DNA of 64,000 bases from Clostridia bacterium. Its GTDB lineage: Bacteria > Bacillota > Clostridia > Oscillospirales > Acutalibacteraceae. Within the stretch, counting starts at the first letter, position 1; every line of letters starts with the position of its first letter. The DNA lies in NCBI GenBank assembly GCA_024404025.1, contig JAKSQP010000009.1:27140-91139 (forward strand). Direction: 5' to 3'. Both the position numbers and the translations under genes were made by a program. The notes below the pieces were generated by a model. That model was not told where the DNA came from. It saw only the letters and a program-made list of their open reading frames with translations, and ran no database searches. This document shows positions 43,385-53,248 of the stretch, one piece after another.

Positions 43385-45040
43385 ATGGACGAAATAACCA
43401 CCAACTCAAATTTTATATATGATTTTATTGATGAAGACCTTGCAGCAGGAAAGAATTCGAGAATTCAGACCCGCTTTCCGCCCGAGCCGAACGGATACCT
43501 TCATATCGGCCATGCAAAGGCTATCTGCATTGATTTCAGCACTGCCGAAAAATACGGCGGCGAATGCAATCTTCGCCTTGACGATACTAACCCCTCAAAG
43601 GAAGATGTTGAGTATGTTGACGCAATAAAGGAAGATATTGAATGGCTCGGCTACAAATGGAATAAGGTCCTCTATGCTTCATCATATTTTGATTTCATCT
43701 ATGAATGCGCAATCAAGCTCATTAAAAAGGGCAAGGCGTATGTCTGCGACCTTTCAGCCGATGAGATCAGAGAATACAGAGGCACTCTCACGGAGCCCGG
43801 CAAAAACAGCCCTTACAGAGAGCGCTCAATCGAAGAAAACCTTGACCTTTTCGCAAGAATGACGAACGGCGAATTCGCAGACGGCGAGAAAACTCTCCGT
43901 GCAAAAATCGATATGGCCTCGCCCAACATCAATATGCGTGATCCCGTCATTTACAGAATAGCTCATGTTCACCATCATCAGACCGGCGATAAATGGTGCG
44001 TTTATCCCATGTATGACTTTGCGCATCCCCTTTCAGACGCAAGGGAGGGCGTTACCTATTCCCTCTGTTCACTCGAATTTGAAAACCACAGACCTCTCTA
44101 TGACTGGTTTATCAACGAAATCGGCTTTGAAGAGCCGCCGAGACAGATTGAATTTGCCCGCCTCAACATCAACTATTGCGTAACAAGCAAAAGAAAATGC
44201 CTTGAAATGGTTCAGAAGGGCATCGTTGACGGCTGGGATGACCCGAGAATGGTCACTCTCTGCGGCATGAGAAGAAGAGGCTATCCCGCTTCCGCAATCC
44301 GTGAATTCATCAACAGAATCGGCGTTTCAAAGGCATACAGCGTTGTTGACTACGGCCTGCTTGAGGCCTGCGTCAGAGAAGACCTTAACGCAAATGCAGC
44401 AAGAGCAATGGCTGTTCTTCATCCGCTTAAGGTCGTTATCGACAATTATCCCGACGGCAAGGTTGAAGCAATTGAGGTTGAGATCAATCCCGATAAACCG
44501 GAGCTCGGCACAAGAACAGTTCATTTCTCAAAAGAAATTTTTGTTGAGCAGGATGACTTTATGGCAGAGCCCGTAAAAAAATATTTCCGCCTTTATCCCG
44601 GAAACGAAGTTCGCCTCAAGAGTGCATATTTTGTAACCTGCAACAGCTATGAAACCGACGATGACGGCAATGTAACCTGCCTTCACTGCACCTATGATCC
44701 CGAAACAAAGGGCGGCGATTCGCCCGACGGCAGAAAGGTCAAGGGCACTCTTCACTGGGTCAGCGCATCGGACTGCGTTCCCTGCGAAGTAAGACTTTAT
44801 GACAGACTTTTCAACACAGAGAATCCCGCAGGCGAAGAGGGCGTTGATTATCTTGACAACCTCAACCCGAATTCTCTTGAAATTCTCACCGGCTGCCTTG
44901 CTGAAGGAAGCATCAGAAACGCCAAGGCAGGCGACACATTCCAGTTTATGCGCCAGGGCTATTTCTGCGTTGACAAAACTTCAACAGACGGAAAACTCGT
45001 TTTCAACCGCACCGTTGCTCTTAATTCTTCATGGAAATAA
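43385..45040 (+). CDS. glnS: Glutaminyl-tRNA synthetase
   Basis: About 551 residues. [17 protein letters not shown] (class I HIGH motif, PEPNG is GlnRS-specific), [13 protein letters not shown], and CVTSKRKC as the KMSKS-type loop; the C-terminal beta-barrel anticodon-binding domain is complete. GlnRS is less common in Firmicutes than the GatCAB route and was spread by transfer from eukaryote-like sources, so its presence implies direct tRNA-Gln charging here. The ATG at 43385 has AAGGAA 9 nt upstream. Downstream partner of gltX. Confidence 0.95.
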   Translation: MDEITTNSNFIYDFIDEDLAAGKNSRIQTRFPPEPNGYLHIGHAKAICIDFSTAEKYGGECNLRLDDTNPSKEDVEYVDAIKEDIEWLGYKWNKVLYASSYFDFIYECAIKLIKKGKAYVCDLSADEIREYRGTLTEPGKNSPYRERSIEENLDLFARMTNGEFADGEKTLRAKIDMASPNINMRDPVIYRIAHVHHHQTGDKWCVYPMYDFAHPLSDAREGVTYSLCSLEFENHRPLYDWFINEIGFEEPPRQIEFARLNINYCVTSKRKCLEMVQKGIVDGWDDPRMVTLCGMRRRGYPASAIREFINRIGVSKAYSVVDYGLLEACVREDLNANAARAMAVLHPLKVVIDNYPDGKVEAIEVEINPDKPELGTRTVHFSKEIFVEQDDFMAEPVKKYFRLYPGNEVRLKSAYFVTCNSYETDDDGNVTCLHCTYDPETKGGDSPDGRKVKGTLHWVSASDCVPCEVRLYDRLFNTENPAGEEGVDYLDNLNPNSLEILTGCLAEGSIRNAKAGDTFQFMRQGYFCVDKTSTDGKLVFNRTVALNSSWK

Positions 45041-45058
45041 TTTTTCAGAGGTAATATT

Positions 45059-45676
45059 ATGAAAGCTTTATACAGAATAGTAAACGGTATTCTTGCGGCT
45101 CTCATTTTCCCCGCCGCATTGTTTCTTGACCTTATTTTCTTTCAGGTTTCGGCAACCGTTGTCGATTACGGCCTTGAAGAATCAATCACGCTCAAGAGAG
45201 TAATTGATATTCTTATGGGCAATGACCGCCTTTCAACAATTGTTCTCGGAGAAGCCGGTCATTTTGAATGGCCCGAAATCTTTGATCCCATAAACGGAAA
45301 GCTCATTGCTTTTGTTGTTTTCTTTGCTCTTGTGCTTGTTACCGCTCTTTTCATTATAATATGGTCATGCTGCAGCAGCAAACGAATCCCCGTTGTTGTT
45401 GCCGGCGCTCTCGGCGTTATTTTCAGCATTGCAATGATAATCTGCTTCAACAAAGCAGCCGCACCGATTCTCGCAGGCGAGATCAAGCTCACCGCTCTTG
45501 CGGGAGAAGGACTTCTCTCATCCATCCTCGGCGGACTTATTCAGGTTGATACACTTATGCTCGGCGGTTTCCACAATGCATTCATCATCATTATGGGACT
45601 TATAATCGTCTGGACCGGCGCATATTATCTTGTTGAGCTCGGCGACAATGGCGAATCCGAAAAAAAGAAAAAGTAA
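45059..45676 (+). CDS. Four-segment membrane protein of unknown function
   Basis: 205 residues. Four hydrophobic segments: about 6-30 (IVNGILAALIFPAALFLDLIFF), 80-105, 110-130 and 160-190; a short Lys-rich C-terminus (ESEKKKK). The outer loop after segment one carries SITLKRVIDILMGNDRLSTIV. No family is recognised. AGAGGT lies 7 nt before the start; 18 nt after glnS and 36 nt before the GH127 gene, so it may belong to a long transcript with both. Confidence 0.72.
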   Translation: MKALYRIVNGILAALIFPAALFLDLIFFQVSATVVDYGLEESITLKRVIDILMGNDRLSTIVLGEAGHFEWPEIFDPINGKLIAFVVFFALVLVTALFIIIWSCCSSKRIPVVVAGALGVIFSIAMIICFNKAAAPILAGEIKLTALAGEGLLSSILGGLIQVDTLMLGGFHNAFIIIMGLIIVWTGAYYLVELGDNGESEKKKK

Positions 45677-45712
45677 ACCGCTGAACGGCACTTCAATAAG
45701 GAGATATCGGCT

Positions 45713-47548
45713 ATGAAATCAGTTTCATTTGATAAAATCAAGCTCGGAGGATTTTGGAAAAACCGTTTTGAAACAAACCGCATTTCATCCATTCCCTCTG
45801 TTTTTGACAGATTCAATGACACCGGCAGATTCAAAGCGTTTGAATGCAATTGGAAAGAGGGCGAACCTCTCAAGCCCCATTTTTTCTGGGATTCCGATGT
45901 TGCAAAGTGGCTTGAAGGCGCCGCATATTCAATCGCTCTTTCTCCCGATAAAGAGCTTGAAAAGAAGATCGACGATGTTGTTGATTTGATTGAAAAAAAC
46001 CAGGGAGAAGACGGCTATTTCAATATTTATTTTACTGTTGTTGCGCCTGAAAAGAGATTTTCAAACCGTGACTGCCATGAGCTTTACTGCGCAGGTCACC
46101 TCACAGAAGCTGCGGTTGCATATTATAACGCAACCGGCAAGGATAAATTTCTCAATCTCATGCGCAAATATATAGATTATATCTATCAGGTTTTCTATGT
46201 TGAAGATTCGGCGGCATTCTCAACCCCCGGCCATGAAGAAATAGAGCTTGCTCTCATTAAGCTTTATGACTGCACGGGAGATAAGAAATATCTTGACCTC
46301 TCCGCTCATTTCATAAATACGAGAGGCACGAGCGACAAGGATTCCGGCATTCCCGAATGGGCAACCCAGATCTATTTTCAGTCCGACGAGCCTGTAAGAG
46401 ATTTTGTTCGTGCAAAAGGTCATTCCGTCAGAGCCTGCTATCTTTACTCCGGCATGGCCGACCTTGCCGCCAAAACAGGCGACAAAGAGCTTCTTGACGC
46501 TTGCAGAAGAGTTTTTGACAACATTGCCGAAAAGCAGATGTATATAACCGGCGGAATCGGTGCAACGAACCAGGGCGAAGCCTTCACGGAGGATTATCTT
46601 CTGCCTAATGACCTTGCATATTCCGAAACCTGCGCATCAATCGCCCTTGCAATGTTTGCAAAAAGAATGAGCGCCATTGAACCGGATTCAAAATATGATG
46701 ATGTTGCCGAAGCTGCAATTTATAACTGCATTCTCAGCGGCGTTTCGCTTGACGGCAAATCATTTTTCTATGTAAATCCGCTTGAAATCAATGTCCGCAA
46801 ATTCAATCAATATAAAAAATGGTATAAGTCATCCCAGAATCTTCTTACGCAGAGAATCGAAGTTTTCGGATGCTCATGCTGCCCTCCTAACATTGTCAGA
46901 TTTATTCCCTCGATCGGAGATTATATCTATACATATAATGACAGCACGGTTTATGTTCATCATTATATCGAAAGCGAAGCCGGATTTGACGGCGTTTCGA
47001 TTATTCAGAAAACAGAATATCCCAACGAGGGCGATATAAAGTTCACCGTTAAGGGTATGGCGGGCGATAACCTTGCTTTGCGTATTCCCGGCTGGTGCGA
47101 TTATTTCACCGTCAACGGCAAGCCCTTCACCGGTGAAATCAGAAACGGCTATGCCTTTATCGCAATTGAAGATGATGAGCAGGATATCGAGCTTTATCTC
47201 GATATGGAGCCGAGGCTTGTTTCCGCTAATCCCGAGGTTGAGGCGGATATCGGCAGAGTTGCCGTATGCAGAGGCCCCATCGTTTACTGCGCAGAGGAAA
47301 TCGACAACGGAAACGTTTCGCTCAATAATTTAAGCATTGATTCAAATTTTGAGCCGGAAATCAGATTCAATCACGATTTCAACGCCTATGTTATTGAAAC
47401 AAACGGATTTGAAGATGCGCCCTCTGAAAAGCTTTATTCAGCCTATGATCCGAATGCGGTCACCGAAAGAAAGCTCCGTTTCATTCCCTATTTTGCTTTT
47501 GCAAACAGAGGCGAATCGGATATGCTTATCTGGTTCAGAATAAGATAA
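45713..47548 (+). CDS. GH127 family glycoside hydrolase (beta-L-arabinofuranosidase type, DUF1680)
   Basis: 611 residues. (alpha/alpha)6 barrel enzyme; HELYCAGHLTEAAVAYYNATG is a clear family segment. The metal/catalytic cysteines known from GH127 are represented by the Glu and Cys in SETCASIAL and by the cysteines in FGCSCCPPN (about 387-390). It removes terminal beta-L-arabinofuranose, probably in the cytoplasm since no signal peptide is seen. AAGGAG lies 9 nt before the start. It fits with GH35, GH130 and GPH genes elsewhere in the window as part of plant-glycan use. Confidence 0.92.
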   Translation: MKSVSFDKIKLGGFWKNRFETNRISSIPSVFDRFNDTGRFKAFECNWKEGEPLKPHFFWDSDVAKWLEGAAYSIALSPDKELEKKIDDVVDLIEKNQGEDGYFNIYFTVVAPEKRFSNRDCHELYCAGHLTEAAVAYYNATGKDKFLNLMRKYIDYIYQVFYVEDSAAFSTPGHEEIELALIKLYDCTGDKKYLDLSAHFINTRGTSDKDSGIPEWATQIYFQSDEPVRDFVRAKGHSVRACYLYSGMADLAAKTGDKELLDACRRVFDNIAEKQMYITGGIGATNQGEAFTEDYLLPNDLAYSETCASIALAMFAKRMSAIEPDSKYDDVAEAAIYNCILSGVSLDGKSFFYVNPLEINVRKFNQYKKWYKSSQNLLTQRIEVFGCSCCPPNIVRFIPSIGDYIYTYNDSTVYVHHYIESEAGFDGVSIIQKTEYPNEGDIKFTVKGMAGDNLALRIPGWCDYFTVNGKPFTGEIRNGYAFIAIEDDEQDIELYLDMEPRLVSANPEVEADIGRVAVCRGPIVYCAEEIDNGNVSLNNLSIDSNFEPEIRFNHDFNAYVIETNGFEDAPSEKLYSAYDPNAVTERKLRFIPYFAFANRGESDMLIWFRIR

Positions 47549-47563
47549 TATATATTTAATAAA

Positions 47564-47612
47564 AAGAGAGATGGTTTCGGGCAAAAGCCCTGAAATCATC
47601 TCTCTTATATTT
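47564..47612. terminator. Bidirectional terminator
   Basis: AAGAGAGATGGTTTCGGGGC-like arm pairs with GCCCTGAAATCATCTCTCTT around AAAA; A and T runs flank it. Confidence 0.85.
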
Positions 47613-47624
47613 TAATTATGAAAA

Positions 47625-49133
47625 TCAGAATGTGCCCTCATTCACATAAACCTTTATGAGATTCGGAAGCATAATGAAGAATTTCGGAAGCCAGATGCTG
47701 AATGTATAGGCAGCAAGAGCGCAGAAGCTGGGGATAACGCCAAGATAGAATTCCGCTTCGCTCGTTGTGTTGTCGCCGGTAAATGTGATTTTGTTCAGAC
47801 CCTCTTCCTTTGTAAGAGTAAATGAATCGGTATTGGTAACGGGTCTGTCTTCAGCAGGAACACCCTGCTCCGTCAGATCATCCTGAAGAATATATGAATT
47901 GAAGGTCAGCGTGCCGCCGTCAATCGAAACCGTATTGAAGCATCCGCCGATGTTGGTTTCTCTTGTACTGCTCCAATCCGTACCGTTCCAATAGTTGCCG
48001 TAGCCGTTCTTCTGAATGTTGAGCATTCCGATGAATTCGGGCTTCAGGAAATTATTTGCAAGGAATGAACGGACCTCATATCTCTTTGAGCCTGCCGTTC
48101 CGCAGAGGACATAGGTAACTCCGTTATCATCAAGCTTGTTGCCCGTGAGAGGCTTTGTGCGGAGATACTGATGGTCGTGGCCGCTCAACACAAGATCAAC
48201 ATTGCAGTCATCAAGCACCTTCGTGAGCGATTTCTGAAGATAGAGAGCGTCAGGCCACTTGCCGTCCTTGCCGAGAGTATAGGGAGTTTTGTGCATACAG
48301 ACGATTTTCCAATCCTTATCGGTTGAATTCATATCATTTTTAAGCCATCTGAGCTGGGAAAGGCTGATTGAAAGCACATCATTCGTGTTAAGAACGGCAA
48401 TATGAGCGTTGCCGTAATCGAATGAATAGTTAACGCCGTTGAGAGTCTGAACGCTTTCGGATGTGTCAAGGCAGAAGAGATTGTTGAACCAGTTCCAAAC
48501 GCCGAGACCGTCGTGATTTCCCGAAACGGGGGCAATGGTAGTTGTTACATTGATGCCATCCATTGCCTGCGCATAAAAATCCCATTCCTCGTTGGTGCTG
48601 TCATTTGTGAAATCGCCCATATTGAGCATAAATTCAGCCGAAGGCATCGTTCTGAATGCAGCGGCAACGGTGTCCGCACCCTTCTGAAAGTTGCCGAGAT
48701 TGCCTGCCTGAATATCTGCATAGGCGATAAAATCAACCTTGCTGTCGGCATCGTCTGTTGAGAACGAGCCGTTTACGGTTTCGTGAGGCTCCGCAAGTTC
48801 AGGAACAAGGTCGATGACATAATCGTAATTTCTGCCTGCGGAAAGGCCGTCAACGACCTGCTTATAGCAGAAGTTGCCTTCCCACTCAAAGCCTTCAACG
48901 GTATATTCCTTAACGGTAACGCCGTTTTCGGAAACCGTAAGCTTTGCCTTATGATTTGCCGACGAATACCAGCAGAAGCCTCTGCGGGTTGCCGTGTCGC
49001 CGTTAACGGCAACGGAAACACGAAATGCCTTATCGCATTCTTTGATTTCCTTTGCCGAAGCCGATGATGCTCCGCCGAAAATAAGAGCGGCGCAAAGAAC
49101 AAGGCTTATCAGTCTGAAAAATATTTTTTTCAT
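47625..49133 (-). CDS. Secreted metallophosphoesterase with C-terminal hydrophobic anchor
   Basis: About 502 residues. Signal peptide (LISLVLCAALIFGGASSASA). An N-terminal beta-sandwich like that of purple acid phosphatases precedes a calcineurin-like domain with AYADIQAGN, NMGDFTND, VSGNHDG, CMHKTP and LSGHDHQYL, the metal-binding set. A C-terminal hydrophobic stretch (FCALAAYTFSIWLPKFFIML) probably anchors it. The ATG at 49133 lies 9 nt after AAAGGA. It starts just after the stop of a second phosphoesterase gene, so the two are one operon. Probably extracellular phosphate release. Confidence 0.88.
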   Translation of the reverse strand: MKKIFFRLISLVLCAALIFGGASSASAKEIKECDKAFRVSVAVNGDTATRRGFCWYSSANHKAKLTVSENGVTVKEYTVEGFEWEGNFCYKQVVDGLSAGRNYDYVIDLVPELAEPHETVNGSFSTDDADSKVDFIAYADIQAGNLGNFQKGADTVAAAFRTMPSAEFMLNMGDFTNDSTNEEWDFYAQAMDGINVTTTIAPVSGNHDGLGVWNWFNNLFCLDTSESVQTLNGVNYSFDYGNAHIAVLNTNDVLSISLSQLRWLKNDMNSTDKDWKIVCMHKTPYTLGKDGKWPDALYLQKSLTKVLDDCNVDLVLSGHDHQYLRTKPLTGNKLDDNGVTYVLCGTAGSKRYEVRSFLANNFLKPEFIGMLNIQKNGYGNYWNGTDWSSTRETNIGGCFNTVSIDGGTLTFNSYILQDDLTEQGVPAEDRPVTNTDSFTLTKEEGLNKITFTGDNTTSEAEFYLGVIPSFCALAAYTFSIWLPKFFIMLPNLIKVYVNEGTF

Positions 49134-49139
49134 GATCAT

Positions 49140-50105
49140 TTATCCTTTCACATCAAAAACAATTGAAAAATCGCAATCGGCAACCCATTTGCCCTGCATA
49201 AAATCTCTCGCTCTGAAAACCGCTTTTTCGGGCGACACTTCAACAACATAACCGATTCCATGCTCGTTATAATCTCCGAAATCGTTGTTGCAGCAGAGAG
49301 AAGGAAGATTAACAGAATGGAAATTTCCGATCTTTTCATAGGAATATTCGCCGAATCCCGAATGAAGATGACCCGTTATAAACACAACATTATCGTGCTT
49401 ATTCAACACCTTTTCGAGTTTTTCGCTTGATTTGCCGATTCCGCCCGCCGTTTCAACAGGACTGTTCCATGTGTCCGGAAGACCATGGGTATAATTAAGC
49501 GGCTGATGAACAACAACAAAAACGGGCTTGCCGTTTTCGGCGGCAATTTCATTATCGAGCCATTCAAGCTGTTCATCGGTTATGCAGTTCGCCTCAAATG
49601 CGGTTTTGTCCGCTCCGAGAATAATGAACTTATATCCGTTAACGATTTCGGTATGCCTGAATGATTTCATCGCATCATCGCCGTTGAGAGCATTGACGAA
49701 AGAAGTGAATCTCTCCGTTGACTGTTTATAGCTGCGAAGCCTTATATCGTGATTGCCCTGCGAAACGATATACCTGCAATCAAGGCCGGATATTCCGTCA
49801 TAAACTATCTGATATTCCTCGGCAAGTCCGTTTTCGGCAATGTCGCCCGCCATCAGCAGCGCATCAAATGAGCCGTTGTTATTATGAAAATCCTCGCAGG
49901 CAGCCTGAAAAATCGGATAACGTTTGAACATATAATTTGAAATCTGCGGATCTCCGAACGCAATAAACACCATATCCGGATCGCTCTGCGGAGCTATCGG
50001 AGCATCTTTTGCGGGAGAAGCGATTCCTCCCGAAGCAAACATTGCGGAAACAATTAATGTAAACAGTCTGAAAAACCATTTCTGAATAAAAGTTTTTAAC
50101 AGCAT
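49140..50105 (-). CDS. Secreted/membrane-anchored metallophosphoesterase
   Basis: 321 residues. N-terminal signal or anchor (FRLFTLIVSAMFASGGIA), then a compact calcineurin-like phosphoesterase domain: FGDPQISN, MAGDIAEN, SQGNHDIR, VVHQPLNYTHG and ITGHLHSG. It lacks the extra beta-sandwich of its downstream neighbour. First gene of a two-gene phosphoesterase operon, translated just before the larger enzyme. Substrate unknown; a role in nucleotide or phospholipid-derived phosphate scavenging outside the cell is an inference. Confidence 0.87.
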   Translation of the reverse strand: MLLKTFIQKWFFRLFTLIVSAMFASGGIASPAKDAPIAPQSDPDMVFIAFGDPQISNYMFKRYPIFQAACEDFHNNNGSFDALLMAGDIAENGLAEEYQIVYDGISGLDCRYIVSQGNHDIRLRSYKQSTERFTSFVNALNGDDAMKSFRHTEIVNGYKFIILGADKTAFEANCITDEQLEWLDNEIAAENGKPVFVVVHQPLNYTHGLPDTWNSPVETAGGIGKSSEKLEKVLNKHDNVVFITGHLHSGFGEYSYEKIGNFHSVNLPSLCCNNDFGDYNEHGIGYVVEVSPEKAVFRARDFMQGKWVADCDFSIVFDVKG

Positions 50106-50355
50106 TTCTTTTCTCCTGATATTAATAATATATTAAGATTAACATTAAACATCTGTTTTGTCAACAAAAACAGACCGCTGAAAAATTTCTCAAAAAAATT
50201 ATAAATCATCTCAAACGGCTGCATATCAAGGGTTTTCATGATTGCATCCGTTTGTTTTTTTCATTTCGTTAAACCTTTTTGCGTTTAAAAAAACGGTTTT
50301 TTAAAGTTAGGTTGAGAGAACTTTTTCTCTCAACAGCAATAAAAGGGAGGTCATA
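50106..50355. other. Divergent intergenic leader before the capsid module, with two perfect inverted repeats
   Basis: No gene. TTTAAAAAA-ACGG-TTTTTTAAA (50284-50305) and GTTGAGAGAA-CTTT-TTCTCTCAAC (50311-50334) sit one after the other, directly before the terS ribosome site. Neither is followed by a T-run, so they look more like operators or leader RNA structure than terminators. No clear consensus promoter was found for the rightward module. Confidence 0.6.
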
Positions 50356-50838
50356 ATGAAAAAATCTATTTCCGAAAAGGAAAGATGCTTTTGCAGAGAT
50401 TACGCTTATTCGGGCGATGCCCGGGGAAGCGCCGCAAGAGCCGGATATATCATTTCTCCCGGAAGAAGCGCCGCAAAGCTTCTTTCAAGGGATGATATCC
50501 GAAAAGAAATCTCCGAAATCGAAAAACAAAGATCAAACACAAGAGGCTGCGCGGAAAAGGGGCTTTACAGGCTCGCTTTCGGCTCTGTTTCAGATGCCCT
50601 GAAGCTGATTCTGAATCCCGATTCACTATCTGAAAAAGATGCAGAAACTCTCGACCTTTTCAATGTTTCGGACATAAAAATTCCAAAGGGCGGCGGAATC
50701 GAAATCAAATTCTTTGACCGTCAGAAAGCGCTTGAAAAGCTTGCCACTCTTGAATCACCTTCCGATAATCCGCAGAGCAGCTTCATCAAGGCTCTTTCGA
50801 TGGGCGCCGACCGTCTGATGCAGGATGATGCCTTCTGA
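50356..50838 (+). CDS. Phage terminase small subunit
   Basis: 160 residues. N-terminal helix-turn-helix-type region with the small-terminase pattern (SEKERCFCRDYAYSGDARGSAARAGY, about residues 4-29), followed by helical segments and an acidic C-terminus. It recognises the genome packaging site and loads the large subunit. GGGAGG lies 7 nt before the ATG. First gene of the head module; its stop overlaps the likely start of the large subunit. The frame is intact and codon use resembles neighbouring chromosomal genes. Confidence 0.85.
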   Translation: MKKSISEKERCFCRDYAYSGDARGSAARAGYIISPGRSAAKLLSRDDIRKEISEIEKQRSNTRGCAEKGLYRLAFGSVSDALKLILNPDSLSEKDAETLDLFNVSDIKIPKGGGIEIKFFDRQKALEKLATLESPSDNPQSSFIKALSMGADRLMQDDAF

Positions 50839-52100
50839 ACAGCAGGGAAACATTCAGTCCGTTTTCAAAAAAGCAGATGTGCGTCCTTTGCTGGTGGATG
50901 CCCGAAAGCCCGTTTCACGGCTATGATGCCGTAATATGCGACGGCGCAGTCCGTTCGGGCAAAACGCTCTGCATGAGCGTTTCGTTTGTGAGTTGGGCAT
51001 TTGCAAATTTTTCCGATTCGGCATTTGCACTCTGCGGCAAAACGATTGCCTCCCTGCGCAGAAATGTTATCACCGTTCTGCTTCCTATCCTTCGTGAAAT
51101 CGGCTTTATATGCACCGAAAAGCTCTCGCAGAATCTTGTTGAAATCGAATTCTCGGGAAAGATCAACAGATTTTATCTTTTCGGCGGCAAGGACGAAAGC
51201 TCGGCTTCGCTGATTCAGGGAATGACTCTTTCTGGAGTGCTTCTTGACGAGGTTGCCCTCATGCCCCGTTCATTCGTTGAGCAGGCGCTCGCAAGATGCT
51301 CTGTTGAAGGCTCAAAGCTCTGGTTCAACTGCAATCCCGAACATCCGATGCATTGGTTTCACGAGGAGTGGATCCTTCGCCACGAAGAAAAAAACTGCCT
51401 CTATCTTCACTTCACGATGCAGGATAATCCCTCTCTGACTCCTGCAATAATCGCAAGATACGAAAAGCTTTATTCGGGCGCATTCTATGAAAGATATGTG
51501 CTCGGCAGATGGGTTGCGGCGCAGGGCTGCGTTTATCCCTCATTTTCTCACGAAAAGCATATTGTGCCTCTGCCCGAAAGCTTTGAAAAATATTATATTT
51601 CCTGCGATTACGGAACGGTCAACCCATCCTCATTCGGTCTGTGGGGGCTGAACGGCGGAAAGTGGTACAGAACAGAGGAATATTATTTTGATTCCAGAGC
51701 GGAAGGATACCAGCGGACCGATACTGAGCATTATTCTCATCTTGAAAAGCTTGCAGGCGAAAGAAAAATCGAGGCGGTTATCGTTGACCCCTCTGCCGCA
51801 AGCTTCATCGAGTGCATCAGAAGAAACGGAAAATTCCGTGTTATTCCGGCCAAAAATGATGTTATTGACGGCATACGCAGAGTTTCGGATATGCTCAAAA
51901 GCGGAAATCTGCTTTTTTCTGCGCAATGCAAGGCTTCTATACGGGAATTCGGCCTTTACCGCTGGGAAGAAAATTCCTCAAAGGATTCCGTGAGAAAAGA
52001 AAATGACCACGCTATGGATGACATACGCTATTTCGTTTCCACCGTTGCGGCGGATGACGGAAATGAAGGTTTTTTTGCCATTGCGGCAAAAAGAAATTGA
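50835..52100 (+). CDS. Phage terminase large subunit
   Basis: Motor ATPase and nuclease that packages DNA into capsids. Counting from the ATG at 50877 (407 residues): Walker A GAVRSGKT at 23-30, Walker B VLLDE with Asp124 and Glu125, and nuclease acids Asp244 (SCDYG), Asp304 (VIVDPSA) and Asp377/Asp381 (ENDHAMDD), all intact. The conserved lead-in FSKKQ precedes that ATG with no ATG, GTG or TTG in frame; a CTG at 50835, overlapping the terS stop and 9 nt after CAGGA, would include it and is used here as the probable start. Confidence 0.9.
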   Translation: MNSRETFSPFSKKQMCVLCWWMPESPFHGYDAVICDGAVRSGKTLCMSVSFVSWAFANFSDSAFALCGKTIASLRRNVITVLLPILREIGFICTEKLSQNLVEIEFSGKINRFYLFGGKDESSASLIQGMTLSGVLLDEVALMPRSFVEQALARCSVEGSKLWFNCNPEHPMHWFHEEWILRHEEKNCLYLHFTMQDNPSLTPAIIARYEKLYSGAFYERYVLGRWVAAQGCVYPSFSHEKHIVPLPESFEKYYISCDYGTVNPSSFGLWGLNGGKWYRTEEYYFDSRAEGYQRTDTEHYSHLEKLAGERKIEAVIVDPSAASFIECIRRNGKFRVIPAKNDVIDGIRRVSDMLKSGNLLFSAQCKASIREFGLYRWEENSSKDSVRKENDHAMDDIRYFVSTVAADDGNEGFFAIAAKRN

Positions 52101-52117
52101 AAACAGGAGAGTTGTAA

Positions 52118-53248
52118 TTGGGAATTCTGAAAAAAAGAACGGCCTCAAGAATCTCGGCTCCCGTGACACAAGCAATGACACGGCACCCGTTCGGAATTCT
52201 TGAAGGCTATGCTCCTCTTTCGGCACCGCAGAACAGACTTTATTATGCTCTGCGTGAAGCAGTGCCGGTTATTGATGCAGCGATATTTAAAATCGTAAGA
52301 CTTGTTGGCGGTTTCGAGGTTGTGTCGGCTGACCCCGGGGCGCAGAAGATGCTTGATGAATTCATCGGCAATGTGCCCGTAGGCGGAAACCGCAGAGGTC
52401 TGAATGCTTTTATTGAAACTTATTTTGAACAGCTTCTCACCTGCGGCACGGCAATGGGTGAGATAGTTACCGACACAGACGGTATGCCGTGCGCACTTTT
52501 CAACGCTCCGCTCAAAGGTATCGAACTTAAACGGGCGGAAAACGGCTTTGATATAGATATTTTCGTTCAGGGAGAGGGCGGGCTGAAAAAAGCAGAAAGA
52601 CCCGAGCTTTGTCTGCTCAGCGTCCTCAACCCCGATCCCGGCTCGCTCACCGGCAATTCGCTGCTCAAGGGTCTGCCGTTCATAAGCGGCATTCTGCTCA
52701 AGATATTCAACAGCATCGGCGCCAACTGGGACAGAGTCGGAAATCTGCGATTCGCCGTTACCTATAATCCCAAGAACGATGCAATGGACAGAGCTTATGC
52801 AAAAGACAGAGCGATGCAGGTTGCAAAAGAATGGGGAGAAGCAATGCAAAGCGGCTCCGAGATCAAGGATTTTGTCGCCGTAGGAGATGTTCAGATAAAG
52901 GTAATCGGCGCAGATAATCAGATTCTTGACAGCGAGGTTCCCGTCAGACAGATAATGGAACAGATAATCGCAAAAACCGGTCTGCCGCCGTTTATGCTCG
53001 GCATTTCGTGGTCAAGCACCGAAAGAATGTCTTCGCAGCAGGCGGATGCTCTGACGAGCGAGCTTGAATCCTATCGCCGCACTCTTTCACCGGTTATCCG
53101 GCAGATCTGCGATGCTTTTATACGAAGCAGAGGCTTCGCCTCCGGCACAAAAGTAATATGGGATGATATTACTCTTCAGGATCAGGTCGAAGAAAGCAGA
53201 GCAATGCTTTACAGAGCGCAGGCAGAAAAAATTTCAAGAGGTGAATAA
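52118..53248 (+). CDS. Phage portal protein
   Basis: 376 residues. Dodecameric ring at one capsid vertex through which DNA is packaged. Recognised from LYYALREAVPVIDAAIFKIVRLVGGFEVVS (N-terminal portal segment), the NPDPGSLTGNSLLKGLPF clip region and the C-terminal TGLPPFMLGISWSSTERMSSQQAD, typical of HK97-like portals. The start is the TTG at 52118 with AGGAGAG 6 nt upstream. It follows terL by 17 nt and is followed directly by the protease gene. Length is slightly short but end motifs are present. Confidence 0.88.
   Translation: MGILKKRTASRISAPVTQAMTRHPFGILEGYAPLSAPQNRLYYALREAVPVIDAAIFKIVRLVGGFEVVSADPGAQKMLDEFIGNVPVGGNRRGLNAFIETYFEQLLTCGTAMGEIVTDTDGMPCALFNAPLKGIELKRAENGFDIDIFVQGEGGLKKAERPELCLLSVLNPDPGSLTGNSLLKGLPFISGILLKIFNSIGANWDRVGNLRFAVTYNPKNDAMDRAYAKDRAMQVAKEWGEAMQSGSEIKDFVAVGDVQIKVIGADNQILDSEVPVRQIMEQIIAKTGLPPFMLGISWSSTERMSSQQADALTSELESYRRTLSPVIRQICDAFIRSRGFASGTKVIWDDITLQDQVEESRAMLYRAQAEKISRGE

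Noticed and set aside
50106..50355. Left attachment site for the capsid module
   Set aside because: No copy of the tRNA-Pro 3' end or other direct repeat matching the right side was found by eye; an att site cannot be claimed.
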